A stretch of DNA of 40,540 bases from an uncultured Clostridia bacterium (GCA_937888485.1 CALAQQ010000140.1:1-40540); one strand, 5' to 3'. Positions 32,802 to 40,540 are shown, numbered from the stretch's first letter. Numbers and translations are program-made. Notes: generated by a model from the sequence alone, not told the origin.

Positions 32802-35162
32802 ATGATTTCTAATGAATTTTTTAACCTCCGCAAAAAGATAATTGAAAGAGATTTTAATAATCTCAATGATATGCAAAAGAAAGCGGTTCTCTCAACAGAG
32901 GGACCGCTTTTGGTGCTTGCAGGAGCAGGAAGCGGTAAAACAACCGTTCTTGTTAACCGAATAGCCAATATTATTAAATACGGTAAGGCTTATTACAGTG
33001 AAAAGTGCATCTATGAACCCAACGAGAGCGAGCTTGCACTCATGCGTGCTGTAGCTGACGGAATTGTTGAAGATGTTTTTGATATTCAGCATCTTCTTCA
33101 GGTTGATGCTGCCAAACCTTGGGAAATTCTTGCAATTACTTTCACAAACAAAGCGGCAGGTGAACTTAAAGAACGTCTTGAAAGAATGCTCGGTGAACAA
33201 GCTCTTGATATCTGGGCAAGTACATTTCATTCAAGCTGTGTCCGCATTCTCAGAAGAAATGCAGACTATATCGGATATTCATCCAATTTTACAATTTATG
33301 ATACCGATGACAGCAAGCGTGTTATTAAAGACTGTATCAAACAGCTCGGATTAAGTGAAAACATCATCACTCCAAAAAGCGTTTTGTCTGCAATAAGCAG
33401 AGCAAAAGATATGCTTATTTCTCCTTCAGAATACATAAAAGAAAATTATGTTGATTTCAGAAAGAGAAACATCGGCTCTGTTTATGAAATGTATCAGAAA
33501 CGTCTTAAAGATGCCGATGCTATGGATTTTGATGATATTATCGTCAATACAGTTCGTTTGCTTCAGAATAATCCTGAAGTGCTCGAATATTATCAGCATA
33601 AGTTTAAATATATCATGGTTGATGAATATCAGGATACCAACCACGCACAGTATCTTCTGACATCACTGCTTGCAGGCGGATATAAAAATATCTGTGTTGT
33701 AGGTGATGATGATCAGAGTATCTATAAATTCAGAGGCGCAACAATTGAAAATATTCTGAGCTTTGAACATCAGTATTCAAATGCAAAAGTAATAAGACTT
33801 GAACAAAATTACCGTTCAACCCAGAATATTCTTGATGCTGCAAACAAAATTATTGCTCATAACGAAAACAGAAAAGGGAAAAATCTCTGGACAGACAACG
33901 GTAAAGGAGATTTAATTAATTACCATACTGCTTATTCAGACAGGGATGAGGGCGTTTTTGTTGCCGATAAAGTTTTCGATGGAATAAGAAAAGGATGTAA
34001 ATACAGCGATTTTGCTGTTCTTTACAGAATGAACTCACAGTCGAACCTTATTGAACAGGCGTTTGTCAGAATGGGTATTCCTTACCGTCTTATTGGCGGT
34101 CACAAATTCTATGACCGTAAAGAAATCAAGGATGCTCTTGCTTATCTCAGTGTTATTGCAAACCCGAATGACACAGTCAGACTTCAGAGAATCATCAATG
34201 TTCCTAAAAGGGGAATAGGGGATTCATCGGTTTCAAATGCCCTTGAAATTGCAGAAGGTCTTGGCATTAGTCTTTTCGAAGTTATTAAATCAGCTGACCA
34301 ATTTCCGAAACTCAGCAGAAGTGCAAAGAAGATGGTTGAATTCGGTAAAATGATGGAAGAGTTTATTGAAGCCGTTGACTCGCTTGAATTATCCGAATTA
34401 TTCAAAAAAATAATTAACGAATCAGGTTATATCGCTTCTCTTTCACTTGATCCCGAAACAAAAGAAGACAGACTTGCAAACCTTGAAGAACTGTCGAACA
34501 ACCTTTTACGTTTCACAAGAGAAAATGACGAACCTACTCTTAACGATTTCTTGCAAGAAGTTGCACTTATGACAGATATTGATAATTATAATGCCGACGC
34601 TGATTCAGTTGTTATGATGACAATCCATGCAGCAAAAGGGCTTGAATTTCCCGTTGTATATCTTGTTGGTATGGAAGAATCAATATTCCCGTCGGATATG
34701 TCTTCAATGATCGGTGAAGATGAAATTGAAGAAGAACGCAGACTTGCTTATGTTGCGGTAACAAGAGCTAAAAAAATGCTTTACATTACCCGAGCAAAAC
34801 AACGAATGCTCTTTGGACAGACAAGATTCAATCAGCCTTCGCGTTTTATTCGTGAAATTCCCGATTCGCTTCTTGAAATTACCGGTGAAACTATTAAAAC
34901 TTTTGCATCAGATAATAAAACATCAATCGGTACAAAACAGCAAGCTACATCAAGAGGATTCACCTCTTCACCTACACATTCTGCACCAGTAAAGAATACC
35001 ATTGTATTCAATATTGGTGACACCGTAAGACATAAGGCTTACGGTGAGGGTGTTATACTCAGCGCAAAGCCTATGGGTAATGATACTCTTCTTGAAATTG
35101 CATTTACCAATTCAGGTACAAAGAAGATTATGGCAAATTTTGCAAAAGTTGAAAAAGTATAA
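32802..35162 (+). CDS. pcrA: ATP-dependent DNA helicase PcrA/UvrD
   Basis: A 786-residue superfamily 1A helicase (3'-5') for nucleotide excision repair and removal of RecA filaments. It has the Q-motif LNDMQKKAVL, Walker A AGAGSGKT (40-47), motif Ia AITFTNKAAGELKERL, Walker B VDEYQDTNHAQY, motif III GDDDQSIYKFRGA, motif IV LEQNYRS, motif V MTIHAAKGLEF and motif VI RRLAYVAVTRA. The C-terminal ~45 residues form the Tudor-like RNA polymerase-binding domain (IGDTVRHKAYGEGVIL). An extra ~45 residues (about 60-105) are inserted between motifs I and Ia, which Bacillus PcrA lacks. dnaE precedes the pfkA-pcrA pair; a terminator follows. Confidence 0.95.
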   Translation: MISNEFFNLRKKIIERDFNNLNDMQKKAVLSTEGPLLVLAGAGSGKTTVLVNRIANIIKYGKAYYSEKCIYEPNESELALMRAVADGIVEDVFDIQHLLQVDAAKPWEILAITFTNKAAGELKERLERMLGEQALDIWASTFHSSCVRILRRNADYIGYSSNFTIYDTDDSKRVIKDCIKQLGLSENIITPKSVLSAISRAKDMLISPSEYIKENYVDFRKRNIGSVYEMYQKRLKDADAMDFDDIIVNTVRLLQNNPEVLEYYQHKFKYIMVDEYQDTNHAQYLLTSLLAGGYKNICVVGDDDQSIYKFRGATIENILSFEHQYSNAKVIRLEQNYRSTQNILDAANKIIAHNENRKGKNLWTDNGKGDLINYHTAYSDRDEGVFVADKVFDGIRKGCKYSDFAVLYRMNSQSNLIEQAFVRMGIPYRLIGGHKFYDRKEIKDALAYLSVIANPNDTVRLQRIINVPKRGIGDSSVSNALEIAEGLGISLFEVIKSADQFPKLSRSAKKMVEFGKMMEEFIEAVDSLELSELFKKIINESGYIASLSLDPETKEDRLANLEELSNNLLRFTRENDEPTLNDFLQEVALMTDIDNYNADADSVVMMTIHAAKGLEFPVVYLVGMEESIFPSDMSSMIGEDEIEEERRLAYVAVTRAKKMLYITRAKQRMLFGQTRFNQPSRFIREIPDSLLEITGETIKTFASDNKTSIGTKQQATSRGFTSSPTHSAPVKNTIVFNIGDTVRHKAYGEGVILSAKPMGNDTLLEIAFTNSGTKKIMANFAKVEKV

Positions 35163-35166
35163 AATT

Positions 35167-35196
35167 AAGACGGCTGATATTTCAGTCGTCTTTTTT
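35167..35196 (+). terminator. Terminator after pcrA
   Basis: An 11-bp stem (AAGACGGCTGA with TCAGTCGTCTT, one G-U pair) and a TTTTTT tail. Confidence 0.85.
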
Positions 35197-35254
35197 ATGT
35201 CATAAATTATGGACTTGCTCATATAATTTTACAAAAAGCACATGGAGGGTAAAA

Positions 35255-35884
35255 ATGAACAAGTCTAAATTTAACTATAAAGTTTATAACGGTAAATCGT
35301 TTAAAAAAATATTTGAAAATTCAAGAATGTTGATTCTGTCTCTTATTTTCCTGACAGGAATAATTGCAGGAGCAGTTATTCTTAATAAAGACAATGAAGT
35401 TACAGAAAAAATAACAGATTACTTCAATAACGGAATACTGTTGAAATCAGGGCAGGGAATGACGGAAATATTTGTTAATTCTGTTATTTCAAGCGGTATT
35501 TTTATTGCAGTAAATGTTTTTTTTGCCTTTTCATTAATAGGTTATCCGTTTATATTATTGATTCCTTTTTTAAAAGGTCTCGGAGTCGGAGCTGTATGCG
35601 GTTATCTTTATTTAAAGTACGGATTAACAGGGTTCGGTTATTGCGTTTTAACCGTATTTCCGGGAGCTACAGTATCAACTTTTTCTCTCATTTCATCATG
35701 TAATTCAAGCTGTGAATACTCAAAGAATGCATATTTAAAATCAATATCGGGTAAAGGTCAGTTTGAAAAAAGCGAAACAAGATTTTATATTATGAAACAA
35801 TCTGTTTTCATTTGTATTAGTTTAATCTCTTCGTTGATTGATGCATTGTTTAATTCAGTTTTTTTAAGGTTTTTTGAGTTCTGA
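35255..35884 (+). CDS. spoIIM: Stage II sporulation protein M-like membrane protein
   Basis: A 209-residue protein with about five membrane helices (29-46, 73-95, 97-118, 122-146, 180-202). The start FKKIFENSRMLILSLIFLTGIIAGAV and the VGAVCGYLYLKYGLTGFGYC segment resemble SpoIIM, which with SpoIID and SpoIIP forms the complex that dissolves septal wall during forespore engulfment. GGAGGG precedes the ATG; a TATAAT (35222-35227) without a good -35 may be the promoter. In Bacillus spoIIM lies close to xerD; here a Xer recombinase converges on it and the two coding ends overlap by 21 bp. Similarity is by pattern, so the name is less certain than for its neighbours. Confidence 0.78.
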   Translation: MNKSKFNYKVYNGKSFKKIFENSRMLILSLIFLTGIIAGAVILNKDNEVTEKITDYFNNGILLKSGQGMTEIFVNSVISSGIFIAVNVFFAFSLIGYPFILLIPFLKGLGVGAVCGYLYLKYGLTGFGYCVLTVFPGATVSTFSLISSCNSSCEYSKNAYLKSISGKGQFEKSETRFYIMKQSVFICISLISSLIDALFNSVFLRFFEF

Positions 35885-36844
35885 ATGATTATTAAGAGGA
35901 TTGGATTCAATCGCATCCTTAAGCTGTTCATCATGAATATGTGTATATATTTCAGTGGTAGAAAGATTTTCATGGCCGAGAATTTCTTTAAGCTGTAACG
36001 GGTCAACACCGCCATGCTGATACATAAGCGTTGCAGCGGTATGGCGTAATTTATGGGTCGAAAGACCTCTTCCGGATAATCCATTCTTTTCAAGATTTGA
36101 TTCAACCATTTTCTGAACAGTAATTCGGCTTATTCTTTTCTTTTGATTACTTAAGAATAGTGCATCACGGTCTATAACTCCATCTTTAGGTCTGACAGAC
36201 ATATATGACTCAATTGAACTGATACAAGCCTTGTTAAGATAAACTGTTCTTTCTTTATTTCCTTTACCAAGTACAACAAGAGTAGAATTATCTTTAATAT
36301 GAGAAATGTTTATTCCGACCAATTCAGACAAACGCAAACCGCAGTTTAAAAACAATGTCAAAATACAATAATCTCTTTCTTTGTTTTTGCCATCAACATT
36401 ATTAAGGATTTTAATGCTTTCTTTGAGAGTAAGATATTTTGGAAGTGATTTTTTAATCTGAGGAGATTCAAGAAATGCAATTCTGTTAACATCAATTTTA
36501 TTGTTTACTTCAAGATAATGATAAAATCTTTTAATTGAAACAACCTTTCGTGCTCTTGCATTATTATCGTTTCCTCGTTCATTGCGGCAGTAGGCGAGGA
36601 AACGATATGCTTCATCGAGAGTAACACTGCAAACTGTACTATCATCCATAAGAGAAATATTAATTTCATCAAAAGGAACTGACTTATCACAAAGGTTTCT
36701 GTTTCTTGCAATAAATCTGAAAAATAATCTCAAGTCAGATGCGTATTCAAGAACAGTCAGCTGTGATTTGCCTTTGAAACCGGAAAGATAATTTAAATAA
36801 AGTTGAACAAGATTGGGAAGTGTTACTAATTCTTCTTGTCTCAT
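35864..36844 (-). CDS. XerC/XerD-type tyrosine recombinase
   Basis: A 326-residue site-specific recombinase. The N-terminal SAM-like core-binding domain spans about 10-115 (LTVLEYASDLRLFFRFI, ARARKVVSIKRFYHYLE). The catalytic domain keeps every family residue: Arg171 (CGLRLSEL), Lys194 (GKGNKER), His264 and Arg267 (HKLRHTAATL), His291 (ILGHENL) and Tyr300 (EIYTHI). Context next to spoIIM favours the chromosome-dimer resolvase XerD, but the ~30-residue excess over 295-305 residues and the low conservation leave an accessory Xer possible. ATG 36844 is chosen with GGAGG 8 nt before it; an in-frame TTG at 36859 overlaps that site. Its promoter is embedded in a long inverted repeat. Confidence 0.88.
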   Translation of the reverse strand: MRQEELVTLPNLVQLYLNYLSGFKGKSQLTVLEYASDLRLFFRFIARNRNLCDKSVPFDEINISLMDDSTVCSVTLDEAYRFLAYCRNERGNDNNARARKVVSIKRFYHYLEVNNKIDVNRIAFLESPQIKKSLPKYLTLKESIKILNNVDGKNKERDYCILTLFLNCGLRLSELVGINISHIKDNSTLVVLGKGNKERTVYLNKACISSIESYMSVRPKDGVIDRDALFLSNQKKRISRITVQKMVESNLEKNGLSGRGLSTHKLRHTAATLMYQHGGVDPLQLKEILGHENLSTTEIYTHIHDEQLKDAIESNPLNNHSELKKP

Positions 36845-36866
36845 AATTAAATCCTCCAAAACAGAA

Positions 36867-36899
36867 AGGGTATGCTATAATTTAATTATAACATACCCT
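36867..36899. repeat. 33-bp inverted repeat over the recombinase promoter
   Basis: Arms AGGGTATG-C-TATAAT (36867-36881) and ATTATA-A-CATACCCT (36885-36899) are complementary except for one C/A pair, around a TTA centre. Each arm carries TATAAT outward. No T run follows on either side, so it does not look like a terminator. It overlaps the -10 box and start region of the recombinase promoter. Confidence 0.85.
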
Positions 36900-36913
36900 G
36901 TAAGAAAAATCAA
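36885..36913 (-). promoter_or_regulatory. Promoter of the Xer-type recombinase
   Basis: Read on the minus strand: TTGATT (36913-36908), a 17-bp spacer and TATAAT (36890-36885). The -10 is part of the 33-bp inverted repeat. A second inverted repeat, ATACAAAA/TTTTGTAT (36921-36928 with 36935-36942), lies just upstream. Confidence 0.7.
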
Positions 36914-36973
36914 CACAATTATACAAAATAAAAGTTTTGTATAAGTTAGGGGAGAATAGAATAAAAGTATTAA

Positions 36974-37714
36974 TTAGTATTCTGTTAAAGGCAATATTCC
37001 GCCAATGTCTGTAAGTGGATTATTGCAGAGTTCTATGCCATCAATGTTTTTTCTGTGCAATATATCAATTATTTTGTTGCAGTCTTTATGACTGTCAATT
37101 CTACCGTTGAATGCTATTTTATTCTTATCAATCTTTCCGCAACATCCACCGATAAATCCATAATTATATCCTTTTAAGACGATGGAGCCTTTTGAAATGA
37201 ACTCTACATCATTCAAAAAATTTCCTGCGGCTGTAAAGATGGATTCATCATCAGTGATAATTGAATTTTCATCAAGAACGCAGATTGAACATTTTGTGTA
37301 TCCTTGTTTAACATTTATTACAACATATTCATTTTTGTATGCAAATTCGAGAATATCTTTTGAAATTGTCTTTTCATTACATATAATTTTATTATCAATT
37401 ATAGTGCAATTGAGTTTTACATCATTTGGATAAAGCATTCCCGGTTTTTCAATAATTTTATGAAATAAAAATTTTTCTTTCAACTCCCCCAAAAACAAAT
37501 GTTCGTCTTGGCAAAAAATGACATTATTTCCCATATGTAACAACTGTAAATCAGCATGTGATTTAACCGGTTCAGGAAGATTCAAACTGTCGAGAATTAC
37601 TACTGTTTCAATTCCGATTTGATTCAGTTTTTTTATCGACTCCCCTGCTGAATTACTGATTGCAACTGTTTTCACTTTGTTTTGGGGTAGGTTGGGTTTT
37701 TTAATAAACATCAT
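36974..37714 (-). CDS. Pentein-fold (DUF6873-like) protein of unknown function
   Basis: About 246 residues. KPNLPQNKVKTVAISNSAG at the start, HADLQLLHMGNN (53-64), CSICVLDENSIITDDESI (142-159), LKGYNYGFIGGCCGKID (180-196) and NPLTDIGGILPL near the end form internally similar strand-helix blocks like the guanidino-group-modifying (pentein) fold; I recall close relatives as DUF6873 in Clostridia. Penteins include arginine deiminases, amidinotransferases and also non-enzymatic translation factors. The Cys-Cys at 191-192 is a candidate catalytic site but unproven. The start is uncertain: ATG 37714 lies just after the radA stop; ATG 37732 would overlap radA by 17 nt. No ribosome site is evident, so it is probably translated by coupling to radA. 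Function unknown. Confidence 0.7.
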   Translation of the reverse strand: MMFIKKPNLPQNKVKTVAISNSAGESIKKLNQIGIETVVILDSLNLPEPVKSHADLQLLHMGNNVIFCQDEHLFLGELKEKFLFHKIIEKPGMLYPNDVKLNCTIIDNKIICNEKTISKDILEFAYKNEYVVINVKQGYTKCSICVLDENSIITDDESIFTAAGNFLNDVEFISKGSIVLKGYNYGFIGGCCGKIDKNKIAFNGRIDSHKDCNKIIDILHRKNIDGIELCNNPLTDIGGILPLTEY

Positions 37715-37715
37715 A

Positions 37716-39080
37716 TCAATATACAGATGCATTAAATGCTTCGTTTACGTTGCTTGCGCCTACAATTTCAATATCTCCCTTGAAACCTTTAGATAGAGTT
37801 TTGAGATTATGTTTCGGAATAATACATCTGGCAAAACCGAGCCTTTCAGCTTCTTTGACTCTTTGTTCACAAAACGAAACGGCTCTGAGTTCACCACCAA
37901 GACCGATTTCTCCAATTGCAAGAGTATCATCTCTGACAGGAACATCTTTAAGGCTCGAAATAAGAGCAAGAGCAACAGAAAGATCTGTTGCAGGCTCATC
38001 AAGTCGAAGACCACCTACAATGTTAATATAAGCATCACAATTGCTGAAAAAGTATCCCGAACGTTTTTCAAGTACAGCAAGAAGCATTGACATTCTGTTA
38101 TAATCAAATCCTGTTGACATTCTTCTTGCATTACCGTAGTTTGACGTTGAAACAAGTCCTTGAACTTCCGCAAGAATGGGCCTGCTGCCTTCCATAACGC
38201 ATGCAATACACGTTCCCGCCGTGTTCTTAGGTTTACCTGAAATAAGCATCAAAGAAGGATTAATAACCTCAACAAGACCCTTATCAAGCATCTCAAAAAC
38301 GCCGATTTCGTTTGTAGAACCGTATCTGTTCTTTACGGCTCTGAGAATTCTGTATGAAAGATGTCTTTCTCCTTCAAAATATAAAACGCAGTCAACTATA
38401 TGTTCCAGAACTTTCGGACCTGCAATATTTCCGTCTTTATTGACGTGACCAACAAGTATGGTCGGTATACCGAGACCTTTTGCACAATGCATAAACAGAT
38501 TTGTTGATTCTCTTACCTGAGTAACGCTGCCGGGTGATGAACTTATTTCAGAAACGTTCATTGTCTGAATAGAGTCAACAATAACAAGATCGGGTTTCTC
38601 AGATTTAATATATTCAACAATACGTTCAACGTCTGTCTGACACATTATAAGAAGATTATCCGTTGAAACTCCGAGACGATTTGCGCGAAGTTTTATTTGT
38701 CTTGCAGACTCTTCTCCCGAAACATATAAAATTCGAAGATTTTTGCCAAGAAACTCACAAATCTGAAGAAGAATTGTTGATTTACCGATGCCGGGGTCAC
38801 CGCTCAAAAGAACAAGTGAACCTTTTACAATTCCTCCGCCGAGAACACGGTCGAGCTCAGCCATGCCTGTTTTAAAACGGATTTCATCATCAGCGTCAAT
38901 TTCATTGATAGTCTGAGCCAAAAGAGTTTTTGTTGTTTTGGAAGATTTTTGCTGATTAGACGTTCGGATTTCTTCTTCCATTGTGTTCCATTCACCGCAT
39001 CCCGGACAGCAACCGTACCATTTTGCACTTTCGTGACCGCATTCGTTGCATATATATAATGATTTGATTTTTGATGCCAT
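37716..39080 (-). CDS. radA: DNA repair protein RadA/Sms
   Basis: A 454-residue hexameric helicase-like protein that processes recombination intermediates. The zinc finger is Cys11, Cys14, Cys25, Cys28 (CNECGHESAKWYGCCPGCGEW). The RecA-like core has Walker A GDPGIGKST (94-102), ILYVSGEES and LVIVDSIQT (Walker B). The RadA motif, usually KNRFG, reads KNRYG (250-254). The C-terminal Lon-protease-like domain (about 270-454; DAYINIVGGLRLDEPATDLSVALAL, AIGEIGLGGELRAV) lacks the catalytic Ser as in all RadA. It starts 1 nt after the amidase stop and is followed by the pentein gene, all in one transcript direction. Confidence 0.97.
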   Translation of the reverse strand: MASKIKSLYICNECGHESAKWYGCCPGCGEWNTMEEEIRTSNQQKSSKTTKTLLAQTINEIDADDEIRFKTGMAELDRVLGGGIVKGSLVLLSGDPGIGKSTILLQICEFLGKNLRILYVSGEESARQIKLRANRLGVSTDNLLIMCQTDVERIVEYIKSEKPDLVIVDSIQTMNVSEISSSPGSVTQVRESTNLFMHCAKGLGIPTILVGHVNKDGNIAGPKVLEHIVDCVLYFEGERHLSYRILRAVKNRYGSTNEIGVFEMLDKGLVEVINPSLMLISGKPKNTAGTCIACVMEGSRPILAEVQGLVSTSNYGNARRMSTGFDYNRMSMLLAVLEKRSGYFFSNCDAYINIVGGLRLDEPATDLSVALALISSLKDVPVRDDTLAIGEIGLGGELRAVSFCEQRVKEAERLGFARCIIPKHNLKTLSKGFKGDIEIVGASNVNEAFNASVY

Positions 39081-39081
39081 T

Positions 39082-39822
39082 TTAAACAGCCTCCGTTTTA
39101 TTTATATAGTCCATAATACCGAGAGCGATAAATAACGCAAGTTTTCGTTGATAATTCTCATCTTTCAGTTTTTTTGTTTCTTCTGTATTAGACAAGAATC
39201 CGCATTCGACCATAACCGCAGGATTTTCAGCATGATATAAAAGATAAATATTCTTATCACTTGCTTTAATTTCACGGGAATTCTCGGGTTGTAAACCTGT
39301 AATAACCGAATGTCTGATGCAATCTGCAAGAACTTGTGAATCAGGGTTGTTTTTTGAATAGAAAACCTGTGTACCGCTATATTTTTCAAGCGAAAAATGA
39401 TTCTGATGAATACTGACAAAAACCGCATTATCAGTATTATTAAGAATTGATAATCTGTTTTTAATATCTGAAACCTTTTTTTCTCTGATTGTTTCGGCAT
39501 AGTCATCATGAACAGAAATATCTTCCGTACGAATCATAACTGTTTCTACGCCCATAGACATCAGAATTTCATTGAGTTTATGAGCAATCTGAAGATTGAT
39601 GTCTTTTTCAAGCGTTCCATCATCAGCGCTTGTTCCGCCGTCGGGGCCACCGTGACCTGCATCAATAATAATAGTTTTATATTTCAGATTTTTAACGCTG
39701 ACATCAACAGTATTAAATAAATTTATCAGCACGTTCCCTGCGGTAATACCGAAAATTATAGTAATAAGTGAAACAAGAAGTAAAAATCGAGCTTTAATCT
39801 TTGATGGAGCAATTATTTTCAT
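39082..39822 (-). CDS. N-acetylmuramoyl-L-alanine amidase, CwlD-like
   Basis: A 246-residue zinc amidase of the Amidase_3 family with an N-terminal membrane anchor (about 12-35). The zinc and catalytic residues are His57 (DAGHGG), Glu72 (LEKDINL), His139 (SIHQNHF) and Glu206 (MVECGFLSN). Size, single anchor and lack of wall-binding repeats match CwlD, which removes stem peptides so muramic-delta-lactam forms in the spore cortex and is needed for germination. ATG 39822 is preferred because GGAGG is 8 nt upstream; an ATG six bases earlier would be only 2 nt from it. It lies between ruvX and radA. A vegetative amidase role cannot be excluded. Confidence 0.86.
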   Translation of the reverse strand: MKIIAPSKIKARFLLLVSLITIIFGITAGNVLINLFNTVDVSVKNLKYKTIIIDAGHGGPDGGTSADDGTLEKDINLQIAHKLNEILMSMGVETVMIRTEDISVHDDYAETIREKKVSDIKNRLSILNNTDNAVFVSIHQNHFSLEKYSGTQVFYSKNNPDSQVLADCIRHSVITGLQPENSREIKASDKNIYLLYHAENPAVMVECGFLSNTEETKKLKDENYQRKLALFIALGIMDYINKTEAV

Positions 39823-39884
39823 AAGCATTTCCTCCGCAAATCATTATAATAAATGATATGTCGGTATGCTTATTTTATTGCGGA

Positions 39885-40304
39885 TTATTTTATATTTTTA
39901 CGATAATCTATGTAATCCTGAAGAATCATAACGGCAGCCACCTGGTCAACAACAGCTTTTCTTTTTTTGCCTCTTGTATTTGTAGCGTTCAAAACGTTGT
40001 GGGCAACTACCGTTGAAAGTCTTTCGTCACGCATTACTGTTTCAATTCCGGATTTTTCCGAAAGCAAATCAGCAAATTGCTTGCATTTCTGAGCCCTCTC
40101 CCCTTCTGATGAATCCATGTTTTTGGGAAGACCGACTACAATTTGCTCGGCTTTATATTGTTCAGCAATCTCACATATTTTCTCAATAAGAATTTCAGAA
40201 TTTCTTTGCTCGATAATACAAACGGGAGAAGCGAGCATTTCCATTTTATCACATACGGCAACGCCCGTTCTGACATCGCCGTAATCTACAGACATTATTA
40301 TCAT
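39885..40304 (-). CDS. ruvX: RuvX/YqgF Holliday-junction resolvase-like protein
   Basis: A 139-residue RNase H-fold protein. MSVDYGDVRTGVAVCD carries the first catalytic Asp (Asp7), IVVGLPKNMDSSEGERAQ the loop after strand 4, MRDERLSTVVA the Glu/Arg region and VDQVAAVMILQDYID the last conserved Asp. The family acts in 16S rRNA 5'-end maturation (YqgF) and has junction-resolvase relatives. Start at 40304 with AAGGGG 7 nt upstream; ATG 40295 is an alternative. In Bacillus ruvX sits with mltG; here it has moved to the radA run while mltG is 23 kb away. Confidence 0.93.
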   Translation of the reverse strand: MIIMSVDYGDVRTGVAVCDKMEMLASPVCIIEQRNSEILIEKICEIAEQYKAEQIVVGLPKNMDSSEGERAQKCKQFADLLSEKSGIETVMRDERLSTVVAHNVLNATNTRGKKRKAVVDQVAAVMILQDYIDYRKNIK

Positions 40305-40317
40305 AATCTTACCCCTT

Positions 40318-40540
40318 TTAACCTATGTGTTCTTCACAATTTAACTCCTGCGCCGCCTTGCAGACTTCAAAAACATCCTCAATACAGGAGATCTGAGCAC
40401 ACATCCGCCTCAGCCCTGCAGCATTTCTAAACCCTTTCATATACCATGCTGCGTGTTTTCTTGCTTCTGAAAAAGCAATTTTTTCGCCTTTATACTTTAC
40501 CATTCGCTCAATCTGATCTACCATTGTCAACAACCGTTTT
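40318..40540 (-). CDS. tRNA-dihydrouridine synthase, C-terminal fragment (runs off the window)
   Basis: The frame is open to the window edge and ends at 40318. The visible ~73 residues match the helical C-terminal domain of Dus enzymes: MVKYKGEKIAFSEARKHAAWYMKGFRNAAGLRR is the conserved tRNA-binding stretch. Dus proteins reduce uridines in the tRNA D-loop using FMN and NADPH. The TIM-barrel with the active-site Cys lies beyond the window. It is the first visible gene of the dus-ruvX-amidase-radA run; only 13 bp separate it from ruvX. Confidence 0.85.
   Translation of the reverse strand, partial: KRLLTMVDQIERMVKYKGEKIAFSEARKHAAWYMKGFRNAAGLRRMCAQISCIEDVFEVCKAAQELNCEEHIG

Noticed and set aside
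36867..36899. Inverted repeat as a rho-independent terminator
   Set aside because: No run of T follows on either strand and the inner stem is almost all A-T; it overlaps a promoter instead.
1..40540. CRISPR arrays, tRNA or rRNA genes, insertion sequences, prophage
   Set aside because: No regularly spaced direct repeats, cloverleaf sequences, rRNA motifs, transposases or phage structural genes were seen on reading both strands.

Overview
The window is AT-rich DNA from a spore-forming Gram-positive anaerobe of the class Clostridia, most likely an uncultured gut Oscillospiraceae/Ruminococcaceae-type bacterium. The evidence is low-GC codon use, GGAGG ribosome sites, textbook sigma-A promoters, a CotF-like spore coat pair, SpoIIM, a CwlD-like amidase, HPr kinase, WhiA, and secreted proteins with InlB-type repeats. 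No tRNA, rRNA, CRISPR array, insertion sequence or prophage was seen.

Layout. (1) 1-515 looks foreign to the rest: a minus-strand coding fragment stops abruptly where a Gfo/Idh/MocA oxidoreductase (516-1352) begins without its N-terminal NAD-binding half. This is an assembly chimera or a real recombination joint. (2) 1476-13153 is an accessory region of separately promoted genes. They are a GH78-like rhamnosidase, a secreted cysteine-peptidase-like protein with an InlB repeat, a CDF zinc exporter divergent from a TetR regulator that precedes a GH13 glycosidase, a mosaic InlB-repeat surface protein in tandem with a neutral-ceramidase-like hydrolase, and a CHAP cell-wall hydrolase. (3) 13162-18880 is one transcription unit, promoter to terminator: thymidylate kinase, GNAT, DJ-1/PfpI, 5-formyl-THF cyclo-ligase, MltG, a U32 (TrhP-type) protein and a small Sm-like protein. 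(4) 18932-23250 is a two-gene operon for a divergent type IIA topoisomerase (GyrB/ParE-like plus GyrA/ParC-like). (5) Next come secG, preceded by a cluster of three hairpins, and two spore coat genes. (6) 24377-31713 is a housekeeping run: hprK, glucokinase, murB, whiA, dnaE. (7) 31768-35196 holds pfkA and pcrA. (8) spoIIM converges with a minus-strand run that reads dus, ruvX, cwlD-like amidase, radA, a pentein-fold (DUF6873-like) protein and a XerC/D-type recombinase. The recombinase has its own promoter buried in a 33-bp inverted repeat.

How the genes fit together. The accessory half deals with the outside world: glycan and lipid hydrolysis, peptidoglycan cleavage, adhesion and metal export. 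The right half is core carbon regulation (HprK, glucokinase, PFK), wall synthesis and remodelling (MurB, MltG, amidase), replication and repair (DnaE, PcrA, RadA, RuvX, Xer, the extra topoisomerase) and sporulation. The least explained items are the pentein between radA and xer, the divergent topoisomerase with an Ala in the usual quinolone-contact Ser position, the ceramidase plus InlB-mosaic pair, aromatic C-terminal tails on three secreted proteins, the three-hairpin element upstream of secG, and the palindromes around the CDF/TetR and xer promoters. All functional calls are from reading the sequence; no database search was run.
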